Of a stretch of DNA of 64,000 nt, positions 1-9,116 are shown in pieces (the stretch's first letter is position 1; the number at the start of each line of letters is the position of its first letter). The notes beneath the pieces are model-generated. The model saw only the letters and a list, made by a program, of their open reading frames with translations, was not told where the DNA came from and did not search any database. The position numbers and the translations under genes are program-made. This DNA comes from Bryobacteraceae bacterium (lineage in GTDB: Bacteria; Acidobacteriota; Terriglobia; Bryobacterales; Bryobacteraceae): positions 358,737-422,736 of the forward strand of contig JANWVY010000002.1 in the NCBI GenBank assembly GCA_025056455.1. Reading direction: 5' to 3'.

Positions 1-11
1 GCCTGCGCGTC

Positions 12-3000
12 GTGCGCGCTGATGGCCGCTTAGTCAACATCGTACAGAAGCGCGCGCATCTGTCATTCTGCTTCACCGGCTGTTGTTGCGGCCGGGTGGA
101 CCGGGGCTATCCTCCCGTTCCTGCCGACACCTTCAAAACCGAGTGGCTGCGCCGCAAGCTGCGCAACGTGGTTCACCTCACGCGCGCCGGCTGCCTCGGT
201 CCGTGTGTCCTGGCGAATGTCGTCAGCCTGGTGTTCGATGCCCGATCCATCTGGTTTCACTCCTTTGCCCATGACTGGCAGGTGCATGCCCTCTACGACT
301 ACATCGAGGCCATGTTAAAGGCCGACCGCTTTCTTCCGCCGCCACCAGAACTGGCACCCTTTGCCTTCGACTACTATGACTGGCAAGTGAGGCCGCATCC
401 GCCGGCTGAACAAGCGCCAGCCCCCGCCGTCAACCCCACGTCGCTAGCGTTCTTAACTCATGCCGACACGGACTTGCTTGCGCTCTCCCAGGCCCGCACT
501 CTTCTTCCCGAAGGCCTCCAGGTGGTGGGAATTTCCCTGATGTCGGTGACCGACGAAACCGTGATGCAAGCCTGGCTTCAGGGCAAACTCAGTGAGGCGG
601 CCGCGGTTCTGCTGCGCTTGCACGGACCTCCAGAACGTGTCCCTGGCTTTGATCTGCTCGCCTCAACCTGCCGCCAGCGCGGCCAGCGGTTAGCGATCGT
701 CAGCGGCACGGGAGAACTGGATCCGCAGATGGTCGCGGCCAGTGACGTTCCGTTCGATGTGCTCGCGCCGCTGACCGCTTACCTGTTTCAAGGCGGCATC
801 AATAATGTCGCCGAGGCGATGAAATTTCTCTCCGACCGCATTCTGCTAACCGGATACGGCTACGCGCCGGTCCAAATGACTCCCGAAGCTGGCGTCTATC
901 TACCGGAACTGGAGGCGGCGACGGTTGAAGACTGGGAGCGGCAGAGGGATCCGAGCAAACCGGTGGCCGCCATCCTTTTTTACCGGGCGCATCTGCTCAG
1001 CGGGAATACAGCCTTTATCAGTGCCCTGACGGAAGCTCTCGAGCAGAACGGACTCGAGCCCTTGTGCGTGTTTACGCCTTCGTTGCGCCGCAGCGGTGAG
1101 GACATGCCTCTCGCATTGCGGCTGGTTGAATCAAGAGCCGACGTAATCATTTCCACCCTTTCCTTTGCCTACGGGGATGGCCAGCATGGCGATAGGACGG
1201 AGGGAGTCTTTGAGCGGCTGGACGTTCCCGTGATTCAGGCCATCACGGCCGGCATGCCAGAGTCGGGTTGGCGGGTGTCGGCCCGCGGCCTCAATCCGCT
1301 CGAAACAGCAATTAACGTGGCGCTGCCAGAGCTGGATGGAAAGATCATTACGGTGCCAATCTCTTTTAAGGACCGGCACCCCGAGCATGGTGCGTTTTTC
1401 TATTCCCCGAACGCGGAGCGTGTGGCCCGGCTTGCGGCCATCGCCGCCCGCATGGTGAATCTCCGCCGGAAACCCAATCCAGAAAAGCGCATCGCGTTCG
1501 TCTTGACAAACTCGTCGACGAAAGCCTCGCAAGTTGGCGCCGCGGTAGGCCTGGACGCGCCCGCTAGCCTGCTGCGGCTACTCGCCGCGCTGCGCGCGCG
1601 TGGCTACCAAATCGGCTCTCTGCCGGCCAGTAGCGATGATCTCATGCAGGCGCTCCTGGCGCGGGGCTGTTACGATCCGGAGCATCCGCTGGACAGCGCC
1701 GTAGCCTACCGGCTTGCCGTTAACCGGTACCGGAATTGGTACGATGCCCTGCCAGACCTGGTGCGGCGGAAGATGGAGAAGCACTGGGGAGCGCCCGGGC
1801 GTGAGGGCGCCGCCTGCTGGCGCGAGGGCGACAGCTACTTGTTCGCCGCTCTCGAATTCGGCCACGCCATTGTCGCCTTGCAGCCCCCGCGAGGCTACGG
1901 AATGGATCCCAACGCCATTTACCACACCCCTGATCTTCCTCCCACACACCACTACGCGGCTTTTTACCGCTGGTTAGCCATGCCACAAAGCCAAGGCGGC
2001 TGGGGCGCTGACGCCATTGTGCATGTGGGCAAGCATGGAACCTTGGAGTGGCTGCCGGGCAAAGGGGTGGGGGTTTCCGAACTTTGCTTTCCCGACCTGT
2101 TGCTCGAGGATCTGCCCCTGATCTATCCCTTCATCATCAATGATCCGGGCGAGGGCAGCCAGGCCAAGCGGCGGACCCACGCCATCATTGTCGATCATTT
2201 AACGCCACCCATGACCCGCGCCCAGACCTATGGCATTCTGGCCGAACTCAACCAGCTGGTGAACGAATACTACGCGCTCGAAAAACTCGACCCCTCGAAG
2301 CTGCCCGTTGTGCAGCGCCAAATCTGGAGCCTCATCGAGGAGGCTAACTTAAAGGCAGATTTAGATCTCCGCCGGATGCTAGCCCAAGATCATGGCGACC
2401 ATAAGCATGAATGGGATGAACAGCTCACGCCGGAGGGCATCCCCGTGACGCTTTCCGGCATGACCGGCAGCGAAGTGGCGCACCTCATCCAGGACATCGA
2501 TGGTTATCTCTGCGAGCTGGGCCTGGCGCAGATTCGCGATGGACTGCATGTGCTCGGGGAAATGCCGCCGCTTGCCGACATGCTCCAGTCCTTAACCCGC
2601 CTTCCCAACGGAACTACGCCCAGTCTGCCTGCCGGGATTGCCTCGTTGTTCGGATTTTGTTGGAAATCACTGCTCGAAGATCCTGGCCAGCGCTTGCAGA
2701 ATGCCGTCGTGATTCAAGGCCAGCTTTGCCATTCGCAGGCGGCCGTCATCGAAACGGTCGAGAGTTTGGCTTTGCGGCTCTTGTCGGCGCTCGAGGAAGA
2801 AGGATTTCAGACCAGCCGCATCCCGGGGATCCAGCAAGCCGTCCTGGGCGCCGTGTCCGCAGACGTCAGCCAGGTGTTGGAGTATGTCTGCGCGGAGCTG
2901 GTTCCCAAACTGGAAGCGGTGCCGGAAGAAGTGACCCAGGTGCTCCGCGCGCTCGAAGGCCGCTACGTGCCGGCCGGTCCTTCGGGTGCTCCCACGCGCG

Positions 3001-4247
3001 GTAACGCTCATCTGCTCCCCACGGGCAGAAACTTCTACGCCATTGACCCGCGAGTGCTTCCCACTCCCGCGGCCTGGGAGATCGGCCAGCAGCTCGCGCG
3101 CCAAACTTTGGACCGTTATCTCCGCGAAGAGGGCAAGTTCCCGGAAATGGTCGGGCTCACCATTTGGGGCACTTCGCAAATGAGAACACAGGGCGACGAC
3201 GTGGCGGAAGCGCTCGCCTTCCTTGGCGTTCGCCCGCACTGGAATCCCTTCTCGCGCCAGATTCAAGGCTTGGAAGCGATTCCACTGGAGCAGTTAGGGC
3301 GGCCCCGGATCGATGTAACCCTGCGCATTTCCGGTTTTTTCCGCGATGCATTTCCGCACCTGATTTCCTTGCTCGATGACGCCTTTGCAGTTGTGATGGA
3401 ACTGGACGAGCCGCTCGATCAAAATTTCCCTCGCAAGCATTACCTGCAAAGCTTGCATCAAGCCGGGGACGAGCCTCTGGAACAGGCCGAGGCGCAAGCG
3501 CGCTACCGCATCTTTGGGTCCAAACCTGGAGCCTACGGCGCCGGGCTTCTGCCCTTGATTGAAAATGGCAACTGGAAAACGACGAAAGATTTGGCCGACG
3601 TGTTTCTCACCTGGGGAGGGTACGCCTACGGCCGCAACGTCGAAGGCGTGGAGGCGCGAGAGGTTTTCGCCGACCGGCTGCGCACCATCGAGATCGCCCT
3701 GCACAATCAAGACAACCGAGAACACGATATCTTCGATTCTGACGACTACTTCCAATTTCACGGCGGCATGGTGGCCTCTGTGCGAGCCCTCACCGGCCGG
3801 CAGCCAAAAGCCTACTTCGGAGACTCTTCGCAGCCCAATCTCGCCCGCGTGCGCGATTTGCGGGAAGAAGCGCTCCGCGTTTACCGAAGCCGCGTGATCA
3901 ATCCCAAGTGGATCCAAAGCATTCAGCGCCACGGCTACAAAGGGGGACTCGAGCTGGCGGCTACGGTGGACTATATCTTTGGCTTTGACGCCACTGCTCA
4001 GATTGTCCCGGACTTCGTCTGGGAGGGACTGGCTCAGCACTATGCGCTCGATCAGCAGATGCAAGATTTCTTGAAGCAGTCCAATCCCTGGGCCCTGGAT
4101 GCGATCGCGGCGCGGTTGCTCGAAGCGGCCCAACGCGGCTTGTGGGAGAAGGTTTCCCCGCAAACCTTAAATGAGCTAGAAAAGCTCCGGCGCCAAAGCG
4201 CGGATGAACTCGAATTGAGGGAAGAAAAAGGAAGCGCATGGCGGTAG
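12..4247 (+). CDS. cobN: Cobaltochelatase CobN-like subunit with N-terminal 2Fe-2S ferredoxin-like domain
   Basis: Large subunit of a metal chelatase, most likely inserting cobalt into a corrin ring at ATP cost in the cytoplasm. Residues about 15-115 form a thioredoxin-like 2Fe-2S ferredoxin region: C20, C24-C26 and C61xxxC65 resemble the CxxxxC...CxxxC ligands of NuoE-type ferredoxins. From about residue 145 to the end it is a full-length CobN/BchH-family protein (family about 1,200-1,300 residues) with CobN-typical segments such as LTPEGIPVTLSGMTG and WGGYAYGR. GTG at 12 is the first start visible, but the frame is open to the window edge, so the true start may lie upstream. The next gene overlaps the 3' end by 10 bases and encodes the ATPase partner. 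CobN is preferred over magnesium chelatase BchH because of these motifs and the absence of any bacteriochlorophyll gene. Fusion of the ferredoxin domain to CobN is unusual. Confidence 0.85.
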   Translation: MRADGRLVNIVQKRAHLSFCFTGCCCGRVDRGYPPVPADTFKTEWLRRKLRNVVHLTRAGCLGPCVLANVVSLVFDARSIWFHSFAHDWQVHALYDYIEAMLKADRFLPPPPELAPFAFDYYDWQVRPHPPAEQAPAPAVNPTSLAFLTHADTDLLALSQARTLLPEGLQVVGISLMSVTDETVMQAWLQGKLSEAAAVLLRLHGPPERVPGFDLLASTCRQRGQRLAIVSGTGELDPQMVAASDVPFDVLAPLTAYLFQGGINNVAEAMKFLSDRILLTGYGYAPVQMTPEAGVYLPELEAATVEDWERQRDPSKPVAAILFYRAHLLSGNTAFISALTEALEQNGLEPLCVFTPSLRRSGEDMPLALRLVESRADVIISTLSFAYGDGQHGDRTEGVFERLDVPVIQAITAGMPESGWRVSARGLNPLETAINVALPELDGKIITVPISFKDRHPEHGAFFYSPNAERVARLAAIAARMVNLRRKPNPEKRIAFVLTNSSTKASQVGAAVGLDAPASLLRLLAALRARGYQIGSLPASSDDLMQALLARGCYDPEHPLDSAVAYRLAVNRYRNWYDALPDLVRRKMEKHWGAPGREGAACWREGDSYLFAALEFGHAIVALQPPRGYGMDPNAIYHTPDLPPTHHYAAFYRWLAMPQSQGGWGADAIVHVGKHGTLEWLPGKGVGVSELCFPDLLLEDLPLIYPFIINDPGEGSQAKRRTHAIIVDHLTPPMTRAQTYGILAELNQLVNEYYALEKLDPSKLPVVQRQIWSLIEEANLKADLDLRRMLAQDHGDHKHEWDEQLTPEGIPVTLSGMTGSEVAHLIQDIDGYLCELGLAQIRDGLHVLGEMPPLADMLQSLTRLPNGTTPSLPAGIASLFGFCWKSLLEDPGQRLQNAVVIQGQLCHSQAAVIETVESLALRLLSALEEEGFQTSRIPGIQQAVLGAVSADVSQVLEYVCAELVPKLEAVPEEVTQVLRALEGRYVPAGPSGAPTRGNAHLLPTGRNFYAIDPRVLPTPAAWEIGQQLARQTLDRYLREEGKFPEMVGLTIWGTSQMRTQGDDVAEALAFLGVRPHWNPFSRQIQGLEAIPLEQLGRPRIDVTLRISGFFRDAFPHLISLLDDAFAVVMELDEPLDQNFPRKHYLQSLHQAGDEPLEQAEAQARYRIFGSKPGAYGAGLLPLIENGNWKTTKDLADVFLTWGGYAYGRNVEGVEAREVFADRLRTIEIALHNQDNREHDIFDSDDYFQFHGGMVASVRALTGRQPKAYFGDSSQPNLARVRDLREEALRVYRSRVINPKWIQSIQRHGYKGGLELAATVDYIFGFDATAQIVPDFVWEGLAQHYALDQQMQDFLKQSNPWALDAIAARLLEAAQRGLWEKVSPQTLNELEKLRRQSADELELREEKGSAWR

Positions 4248-5866
4248 CGAATCGTTTTCCCTTTTGCGCAATTGCCGGCCAGCCGCAATTGAAATTGTGC
4301 CTTCTGCTGGCAGCCGTGGACTGGAGGCTAAGCTGTCTGATCCGAGGCGACAAGGGCTCAGGCAAAAGCACGGCGGCTCGCGCCTTGGCGGAGATCTTGC
4401 CGGGAGAGGCGCCCTTTATTAACGTGCCCATTGGAGTTACCGAGGACCGTTTGCTGGGCGGCCTGAGCTTGGACGCGGCATTCCAAGGGAAAGCGGCGCT
4501 TCAGCCAGGCTTGATTCATGCTGCGGATGGAGGCGTTCTCTACCTAGACGAAGTCAATTTGCTGGCCGGCCAGCTGACTGACGCCTTGTTGGATGTGAGC
4601 GCCACCGGCAGATATGTCCTCGAACGAGATGGCTTCAGCCAGGAGAGCCGGGCGCACTTTATTTTGCTAGGAAGCATGAATCCGGAAGAAGGTCAGCTGC
4701 GGCCGCAACTCAGGGACCGCTTCGCGCTGGCAGTTGATGTCGAGGCGCCGGAGACAGCCGAAGAACGGGTCGAAATTATAAAACTTCGCGCCGCGTTTGA
4801 CCGTGACCCTGAGGGCTTTGTCGCAGCCCATCAAGCCGAGCAGCAAGCCCTGCGGCAACGCGTCCTCGAGGCCCGGAACCTTCTCCCGAGCGTGACCCTG
4901 AATGATCAGCTCTTGCTGGAAATCGCACAGCGAGTGGCTGCCTCGGGAGTCCGGTCGCTCCGGGCCGATCTGGCCACGGCTCGTGCCGCACGGGCCCTCG
5001 CCGCCCTCGAGCAGCGACGCCACGTCGAGACAGCGGACGTGGACCGGGTCCTTCCCTTCGCTCTTCTGCACCGCCAGGAGGCAAGAGCCCAGGCTCGTTC
5101 CTCGATGCTGCCGCCTCCCTCCCCAAGCGAGCCACAAACTTCTGAAAAGGACTCGCCATCTAGCGGGATGGAACGCGTATTTGCGCCTGAGCTGCGCCGC
5201 GCCCCGCTGCTTCAGCGGCTGGCTCCGCCCGCGGACAGCGATCGAGCTGGTCCTCAGCTGAACGTGTTTGCGAGTCTTCAGTCGGCTGCTCGAATCACAG
5301 GCAAGCCCGAACTACGTCCAGATTCTCTAGTTTCCCGGAACCGGCCGGCCGCACGCGGCACTCGCTTTATCTTCCTCGTGGACTGTAGCGGATCCCAAGC
5401 TGCCAAACAGCGAATGCGAGCGGTGAAAGGAGTCGTTCTGGCCTTGCTGCGGGACTCCGTGCGCACGGAAGACGAAGTCGCCGTCATCATCTTTCGCGGG
5501 CCGGGGGCACAGCTTCTCGTGCCCCCAACGCGCGACACGTCGCTCGCCGAGCGCCAGCTCGAACTGATTCCGACAGGGGGCCGCACTCCTCTGGCCCATG
5601 GTCTGCAACTGGCCGCCGAGCTGGCGGCCTCCAACAGCTGCCTCGTCGTACTGACCGACGGCCGAGCAAACGTCGGTTTGAACGGCGGCGACCCCTGGCA
5701 GCAAGCCCTGGAAATCGCCTCCAACATTCGCACCCCGGCGTTAGTAATCGATACCTCTGCCGAAGGTGCCCCTCAACTTCATGAGCTGGCGCGCGCGCTG
5801 CGCGCCGAGCTGCACCGTTTGGACTCGCTTGAAAGTGAGCCGCTGCTCGCTCTTTTGCGAAGGTGA
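4238..5866 (+). CDS. Fused ChlI/ChlD-type AAA+ ATPase with VWA domain (chelatase ATPase subunit)
   Basis: ATPase partner of the upstream CobN-like subunit, 542 residues. The N-terminal half is a MoxR/ChlI-type AAA+ module: Walker A GDKGSGKST at 37-45, Walker B VLYLDE at about 100-105, and a sensor-like GSMNPEEGQLRPQLRDRF segment. A Pro/Ser-rich linker at about 285-310 follows. The C-terminal third is a von Willebrand A domain with an intact MIDAS: D382xS384xS386, T450 and D474. This corresponds to ChlI plus ChlD (or BchI plus BchD) in one chain. It starts 10 bases inside cobN, so the two are translationally coupled and act together. CobN with a single I-D fusion in place of CobS/CobT is a known alternative for the aerobic-type cobalt chelatase; the metal is inferred from the partner. 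Confidence 0.85.
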   Translation: MAVANRFPFCAIAGQPQLKLCLLLAAVDWRLSCLIRGDKGSGKSTAARALAEILPGEAPFINVPIGVTEDRLLGGLSLDAAFQGKAALQPGLIHAADGGVLYLDEVNLLAGQLTDALLDVSATGRYVLERDGFSQESRAHFILLGSMNPEEGQLRPQLRDRFALAVDVEAPETAEERVEIIKLRAAFDRDPEGFVAAHQAEQQALRQRVLEARNLLPSVTLNDQLLLEIAQRVAASGVRSLRADLATARAARALAALEQRRHVETADVDRVLPFALLHRQEARAQARSSMLPPPSPSEPQTSEKDSPSSGMERVFAPELRRAPLLQRLAPPADSDRAGPQLNVFASLQSAARITGKPELRPDSLVSRNRPAARGTRFIFLVDCSGSQAAKQRMRAVKGVVLALLRDSVRTEDEVAVIIFRGPGAQLLVPPTRDTSLAERQLELIPTGGRTPLAHGLQLAAELAASNSCLVVLTDGRANVGLNGGDPWQQALEIASNIRTPALVIDTSAEGAPQLHELARALRAELHRLDSLESEPLLALLRR

Positions 5867-5921
5867 AAGCCGCCAGCCCTGTCAGACGGCCGGCTGAACC
5901 TCTGTGGCAGCATAGTGTTTG

Positions 5922-6836
5922 ATGCAAACTCCATTTGGCGACATCGCCGTCTGCGATGCTCACGTACATTGCTTTTCGCATGGCTTCTTTTGTTTGCTCG
6001 CCCAGCAGAAGAGCGGCCTAACCGTTGAATCGATTGGCGAGCAGCTGGGCTGGGAAATGCCTCCCGAAAACCCGGCGCAACTTGCATCCCGCTGGGTGCA
6101 GGAACTGGACCGCCACGGCCTGGCCCGTGCTGCGCTCATTGCGAGCTTGCCGGGCGATGAAGCCTCCGTTCTGGCCGCCGTGAAATCTTATCCCGACCGC
6201 TTTTACGGTTTCTTCATGGTTAACCCTCTGGCCGCGGACGCCCCAGCCAAGGTGACCTCCTGGCTCGCCCAAGGTCTGCGCGTTCCCTGTTTTTTTCCCG
6301 CCATGCATGGCTACTCGATGCAGCACCCAGCCGCTATTGCAACGCTCGAGGCCATTGCAGCCACGCCCAAACCAGTTGTTTTCGTGCACTGTGGCGTGTT
6401 GAGCGTGGGAGTGCGCAAACGATTGGGTTTGCCTTCGCTGTTTGATTTGCGGTACTCGAATCCCATCGACCTGCATTCCCTCGCGATGCGCTTTTCCAAC
6501 GTGAACTTCATTGTGCCGCACTTTGGCGCAGGCTACTTTCGCGAGACCTTGATGCTGGCCGATCTGTGCGCAAATGTTTATCTCGACACCTCGAGCACAA
6601 ATTCCTGGATGGAGTACATCGACATTGGCCTGACGCTCGAAAAAGTATTCCACCAGTGCTTGGATGTTTTAGGGGCCCACCGACTGCTGTTCGGCACCGA
6701 CTCATCCCACTTTCCCCGCGGCTGGCACCGGGCCATTTTCGATTTACAGACGGCGGCTCTGAAAGCTCTCGGAGTCGGCAACAGCGACGCCAAGGCGATC
6801 TTTGGAGGCAATCTCGACGCCTTGCTTTCCAGCTAA
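5922..6836 (+). CDS. Amidohydrolase 2 family (TIM-barrel metal-dependent hydrolase)
   Basis: Predicted cytoplasmic metal-dependent hydrolase or decarboxylase of the amidohydrolase-2 family (ACMSD-like). An HxH metal motif sits near the N-terminus (DAHVHCF). Further ligand candidates are FVHCG and VPHFGAG in the middle, and the late Asp in FGTDSSHFPRGW. The length, about 304 residues, is normal. A TTG codon directly precedes ATG 5922; ATG is preferred. It follows the chelatase pair by 55 bases on the same strand and may be co-transcribed, but nothing in it points to cobalamin. Substrate unknown. Confidence 0.75.
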   Translation: MQTPFGDIAVCDAHVHCFSHGFFCLLAQQKSGLTVESIGEQLGWEMPPENPAQLASRWVQELDRHGLARAALIASLPGDEASVLAAVKSYPDRFYGFFMVNPLAADAPAKVTSWLAQGLRVPCFFPAMHGYSMQHPAAIATLEAIAATPKPVVFVHCGVLSVGVRKRLGLPSLFDLRYSNPIDLHSLAMRFSNVNFIVPHFGAGYFRETLMLADLCANVYLDTSSTNSWMEYIDIGLTLEKVFHQCLDVLGAHRLLFGTDSSHFPRGWHRAIFDLQTAALKALGVGNSDAKAIFGGNLDALLSS

Positions 6837-6869
6837 GCGCGTCGCGCGGGTGCGTGGGCCGCGTTGCGG

Positions 6870-9116
6870 TTAGCGCAAGACAAGCTTGGCCAGACCTACA
6901 TTGCCCGCCGCATCGAAAGCGCGGACCACCAGCACATGCTCGCTTCCGAAGGCCTGGCGGAGGCGCAGGCGAAAACGCTCGCGCCGCGAGTCGGCCACGC
7001 CATCCACCACGGCGAGCGCCATCCAAGGCCCAGCATCAAGCGATGCCTCAGCACGCTTGACCACCGAGGTCTCGTCCATCACCTCGACCTCGAGTTCTAG
7101 CTCTCCAGCTTCCCGGCGAGGAGAGCCCAGCGTCAAGCGTGGCGGCGTATTGTCGATCAAAACCGGAGTGCTCACGAGGTCCGCCGTGCGAGCGGCCTCC
7201 GGAGGATTCGACGGAGCATCGCTCGCCACCACGCGGAAGAAGTAGCGCCCGTCGGCCAGCGCGTCGGCGTCGAAGCTGTGCGTGGCCTCAAGCGTGTCCT
7301 TTTTGAGAAGCTTCCATTCCCGCTCTTCTTCACCCCGGAAGTAAAGCGAGTAGATGAGTTTGTCTGAATCCGAATCCTCGGCCGTCCAGCTCACCACGAG
7401 CTGGCCCGACGAAGGCCGCGAAACAACCTGCGTGGGGACTCCAGAGGAACTGACGGGCGCGTCGCCAGTGTCGGTCACTGTAATGGTGTAGGCGGCTGTC
7501 GCCGTGGAGGTGGAGCTGGCTGCCTTGGTCTGCACCGTAGCGGCCTGCGCGCTCACAGTGATCGATTTCACGGCGGGCGGCGAGTTTTGGGGCAGATAGG
7601 CGACCGTAACGCTATCCAGAACCGGCGAGCGGCCACCCTGGCCGGCGAATTCCGCCTTCCACTGAATGTAGCGGGCATTCGGACTCGGGATCAGCGAATC
7701 GCTCTGTTCGATGGGATCCGACCACTCGCTCCACGTTTTATCCGGTTTAGCGGAATTGCCGCTGCGAGTGCGAAAGACGAGCCGCGTTCCCGGAGCAAGC
7801 TCTGCCACCCAGCGAATGCGTCCCCAGCGGGCCGCTGCCCCAGCATCATGCACAGCCGACTCATAACTCCCCCTGTCGCCGACTTGTTCAGTGAGGCGGA
7901 GAAGCTTCGCGGCATGACTCGTAGCGGCCAAAATGGCCTGCGCGCTGGGCCATAGACGCGTGGTTTCCCCCTCGCTAGTCTCTACCAGCAGCGTCGCCTT
8001 ACGGTCGTCTTCCAAGCGATAAATGCGGCCCTGAGCATCGGTGGAGAAGAACAGCTTGCCACCCTGCAGGACTAGGTCGTAGACATTTTCCTCTTTCGAG
8101 ACCCAGAGGGTTTCGACCAGCTGGTCGGGGTGGATGCGCAAAATGCTCGAGCGGTCAAGCCCTGCACTGTAGTCGACCAGCGGAGTCGTGCTCGTTGCGG
8201 GAGCCGTTGATGCGGAAGCGGCAGCAGGCTTGGGAGCTTCCGCCTTGGGCTTGATTTCTAGACCCTGCTGCGCGCTGGCTCCATCCTCGGTCACTGTGAT
8301 GGTGGTTGTGGTGGTAGAAACCATGGGCGTTGTCCCAGCCGCCGAGACAGCGGCCTGCGCGCCGGCGGGCTTGCGGCCAAAGGCGCCGCCGAGCGTGGCG
8401 ACATACAGCCCGCCATCAGCCGTTGGCACAATCGCGCGGATCTCGGGCATAACCGCATCGTGCAAAACGAAGGCCCGCTCTTTGCCAAGAACACGGTACA
8501 GGATGCCGTTCGGCTCGGTGCCCACAAGCAAGCGTTGCTGAGAATCGAAGGCGAGCGCCGTGACGTGCCGCTGGCCAGTCTCATACCACAGTTCTCCCAC
8601 CTGCGGCCCGGTGATGCGAAATACCTTGCCCTCGTCGCCCGTACCCGCATACAGCGCGCCGTCACTACCCCACACCAGACACCAAATGTACTTGCTTGCG
8701 GGACGAAAATACTCCTGCGCCGAATTGCCGCGAATCTGGTAGATCTTTCCGTCGGGCGAGGTCCCCGCATAAAGAGCTCCATCTGGCCCCGCGGCCAGAG
8801 CGAAGACCTCTGGCTCGGGAGCCGTCCAAACCAGCGCGCTCGCTCCTGAAGCATCGACTCGGTAGATCTGACCTCGATGTCCCGTGGCCACGTAAACTGA
8901 AGCATCTGGCCCCGGCGCAAGACTCCAGATGACGGGCTGGTCGCTCGTGTAAAGAGTTTGGGTGCGGGGAGCAAGCGAAAGCCGTCCGTCACGGCTGAGG
9001 GAAAGCCCCTCCAGCTTTCCTTTCAGAAACTCCTGGTAGTTATGAATTTCCCAGTAGGTCGTGCTGGCGGCAAAGGCGTAGCCGACCATCCCCGCGAGGG
9101 CCACAATTCGAATCAT
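6870..9116 (-). CDS. Exported beta-propeller protein with fibronectin-like C-terminal region
   Basis: An uncleaved or Sec-type N-terminal signal (MIRIVALAGMVGYAFAAS) precedes a 748-residue extracytoplasmic protein. Residues about 55-420 contain repeated short motifs of the LAPGPDASVYVATGHRGQIYRV type. They recur as GPDGALYAGTSPDGKIYQI and GSDGALYAGTGDEGKVFRI, spaced about 40 residues, as in SMP-30/NHL-like propellers. A Thr/Ala/Pro-rich linker lies at about 265-310. The C-terminal part (about 560-748) looks like fibronectin-III or Ig-type beta-sandwiches. No catalytic motif is seen. Its start overlaps the end of the S55 peptidase gene by 4 bases (ATGA), so the two form an operon. A binding or scaffold role near that peptidase is an inference. 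Confidence 0.7.
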   Translation of the reverse strand: MIRIVALAGMVGYAFAASTTYWEIHNYQEFLKGKLEGLSLSRDGRLSLAPRTQTLYTSDQPVIWSLAPGPDASVYVATGHRGQIYRVDASGASALVWTAPEPEVFALAAGPDGALYAGTSPDGKIYQIRGNSAQEYFRPASKYIWCLVWGSDGALYAGTGDEGKVFRITGPQVGELWYETGQRHVTALAFDSQQRLLVGTEPNGILYRVLGKERAFVLHDAVMPEIRAIVPTADGGLYVATLGGAFGRKPAGAQAAVSAAGTTPMVSTTTTTITVTEDGASAQQGLEIKPKAEAPKPAAASASTAPATSTTPLVDYSAGLDRSSILRIHPDQLVETLWVSKEENVYDLVLQGGKLFFSTDAQGRIYRLEDDRKATLLVETSEGETTRLWPSAQAILAATSHAAKLLRLTEQVGDRGSYESAVHDAGAAARWGRIRWVAELAPGTRLVFRTRSGNSAKPDKTWSEWSDPIEQSDSLIPSPNARYIQWKAEFAGQGGRSPVLDSVTVAYLPQNSPPAVKSITVSAQAATVQTKAASSTSTATAAYTITVTDTGDAPVSSSGVPTQVVSRPSSGQLVVSWTAEDSDSDKLIYSLYFRGEEEREWKLLKKDTLEATHSFDADALADGRYFFRVVASDAPSNPPEAARTADLVSTPVLIDNTPPRLTLGSPRREAGELELEVEVMDETSVVKRAEASLDAGPWMALAVVDGVADSRRERFRLRLRQAFGSEHVLVVRAFDAAGNVGLAKLVLR

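Noticed and set aside
12-4247. Magnesium chelatase BchH/ChlH
   Set aside because: CobN-specific blocks and no other bacteriochlorophyll genes in the window.
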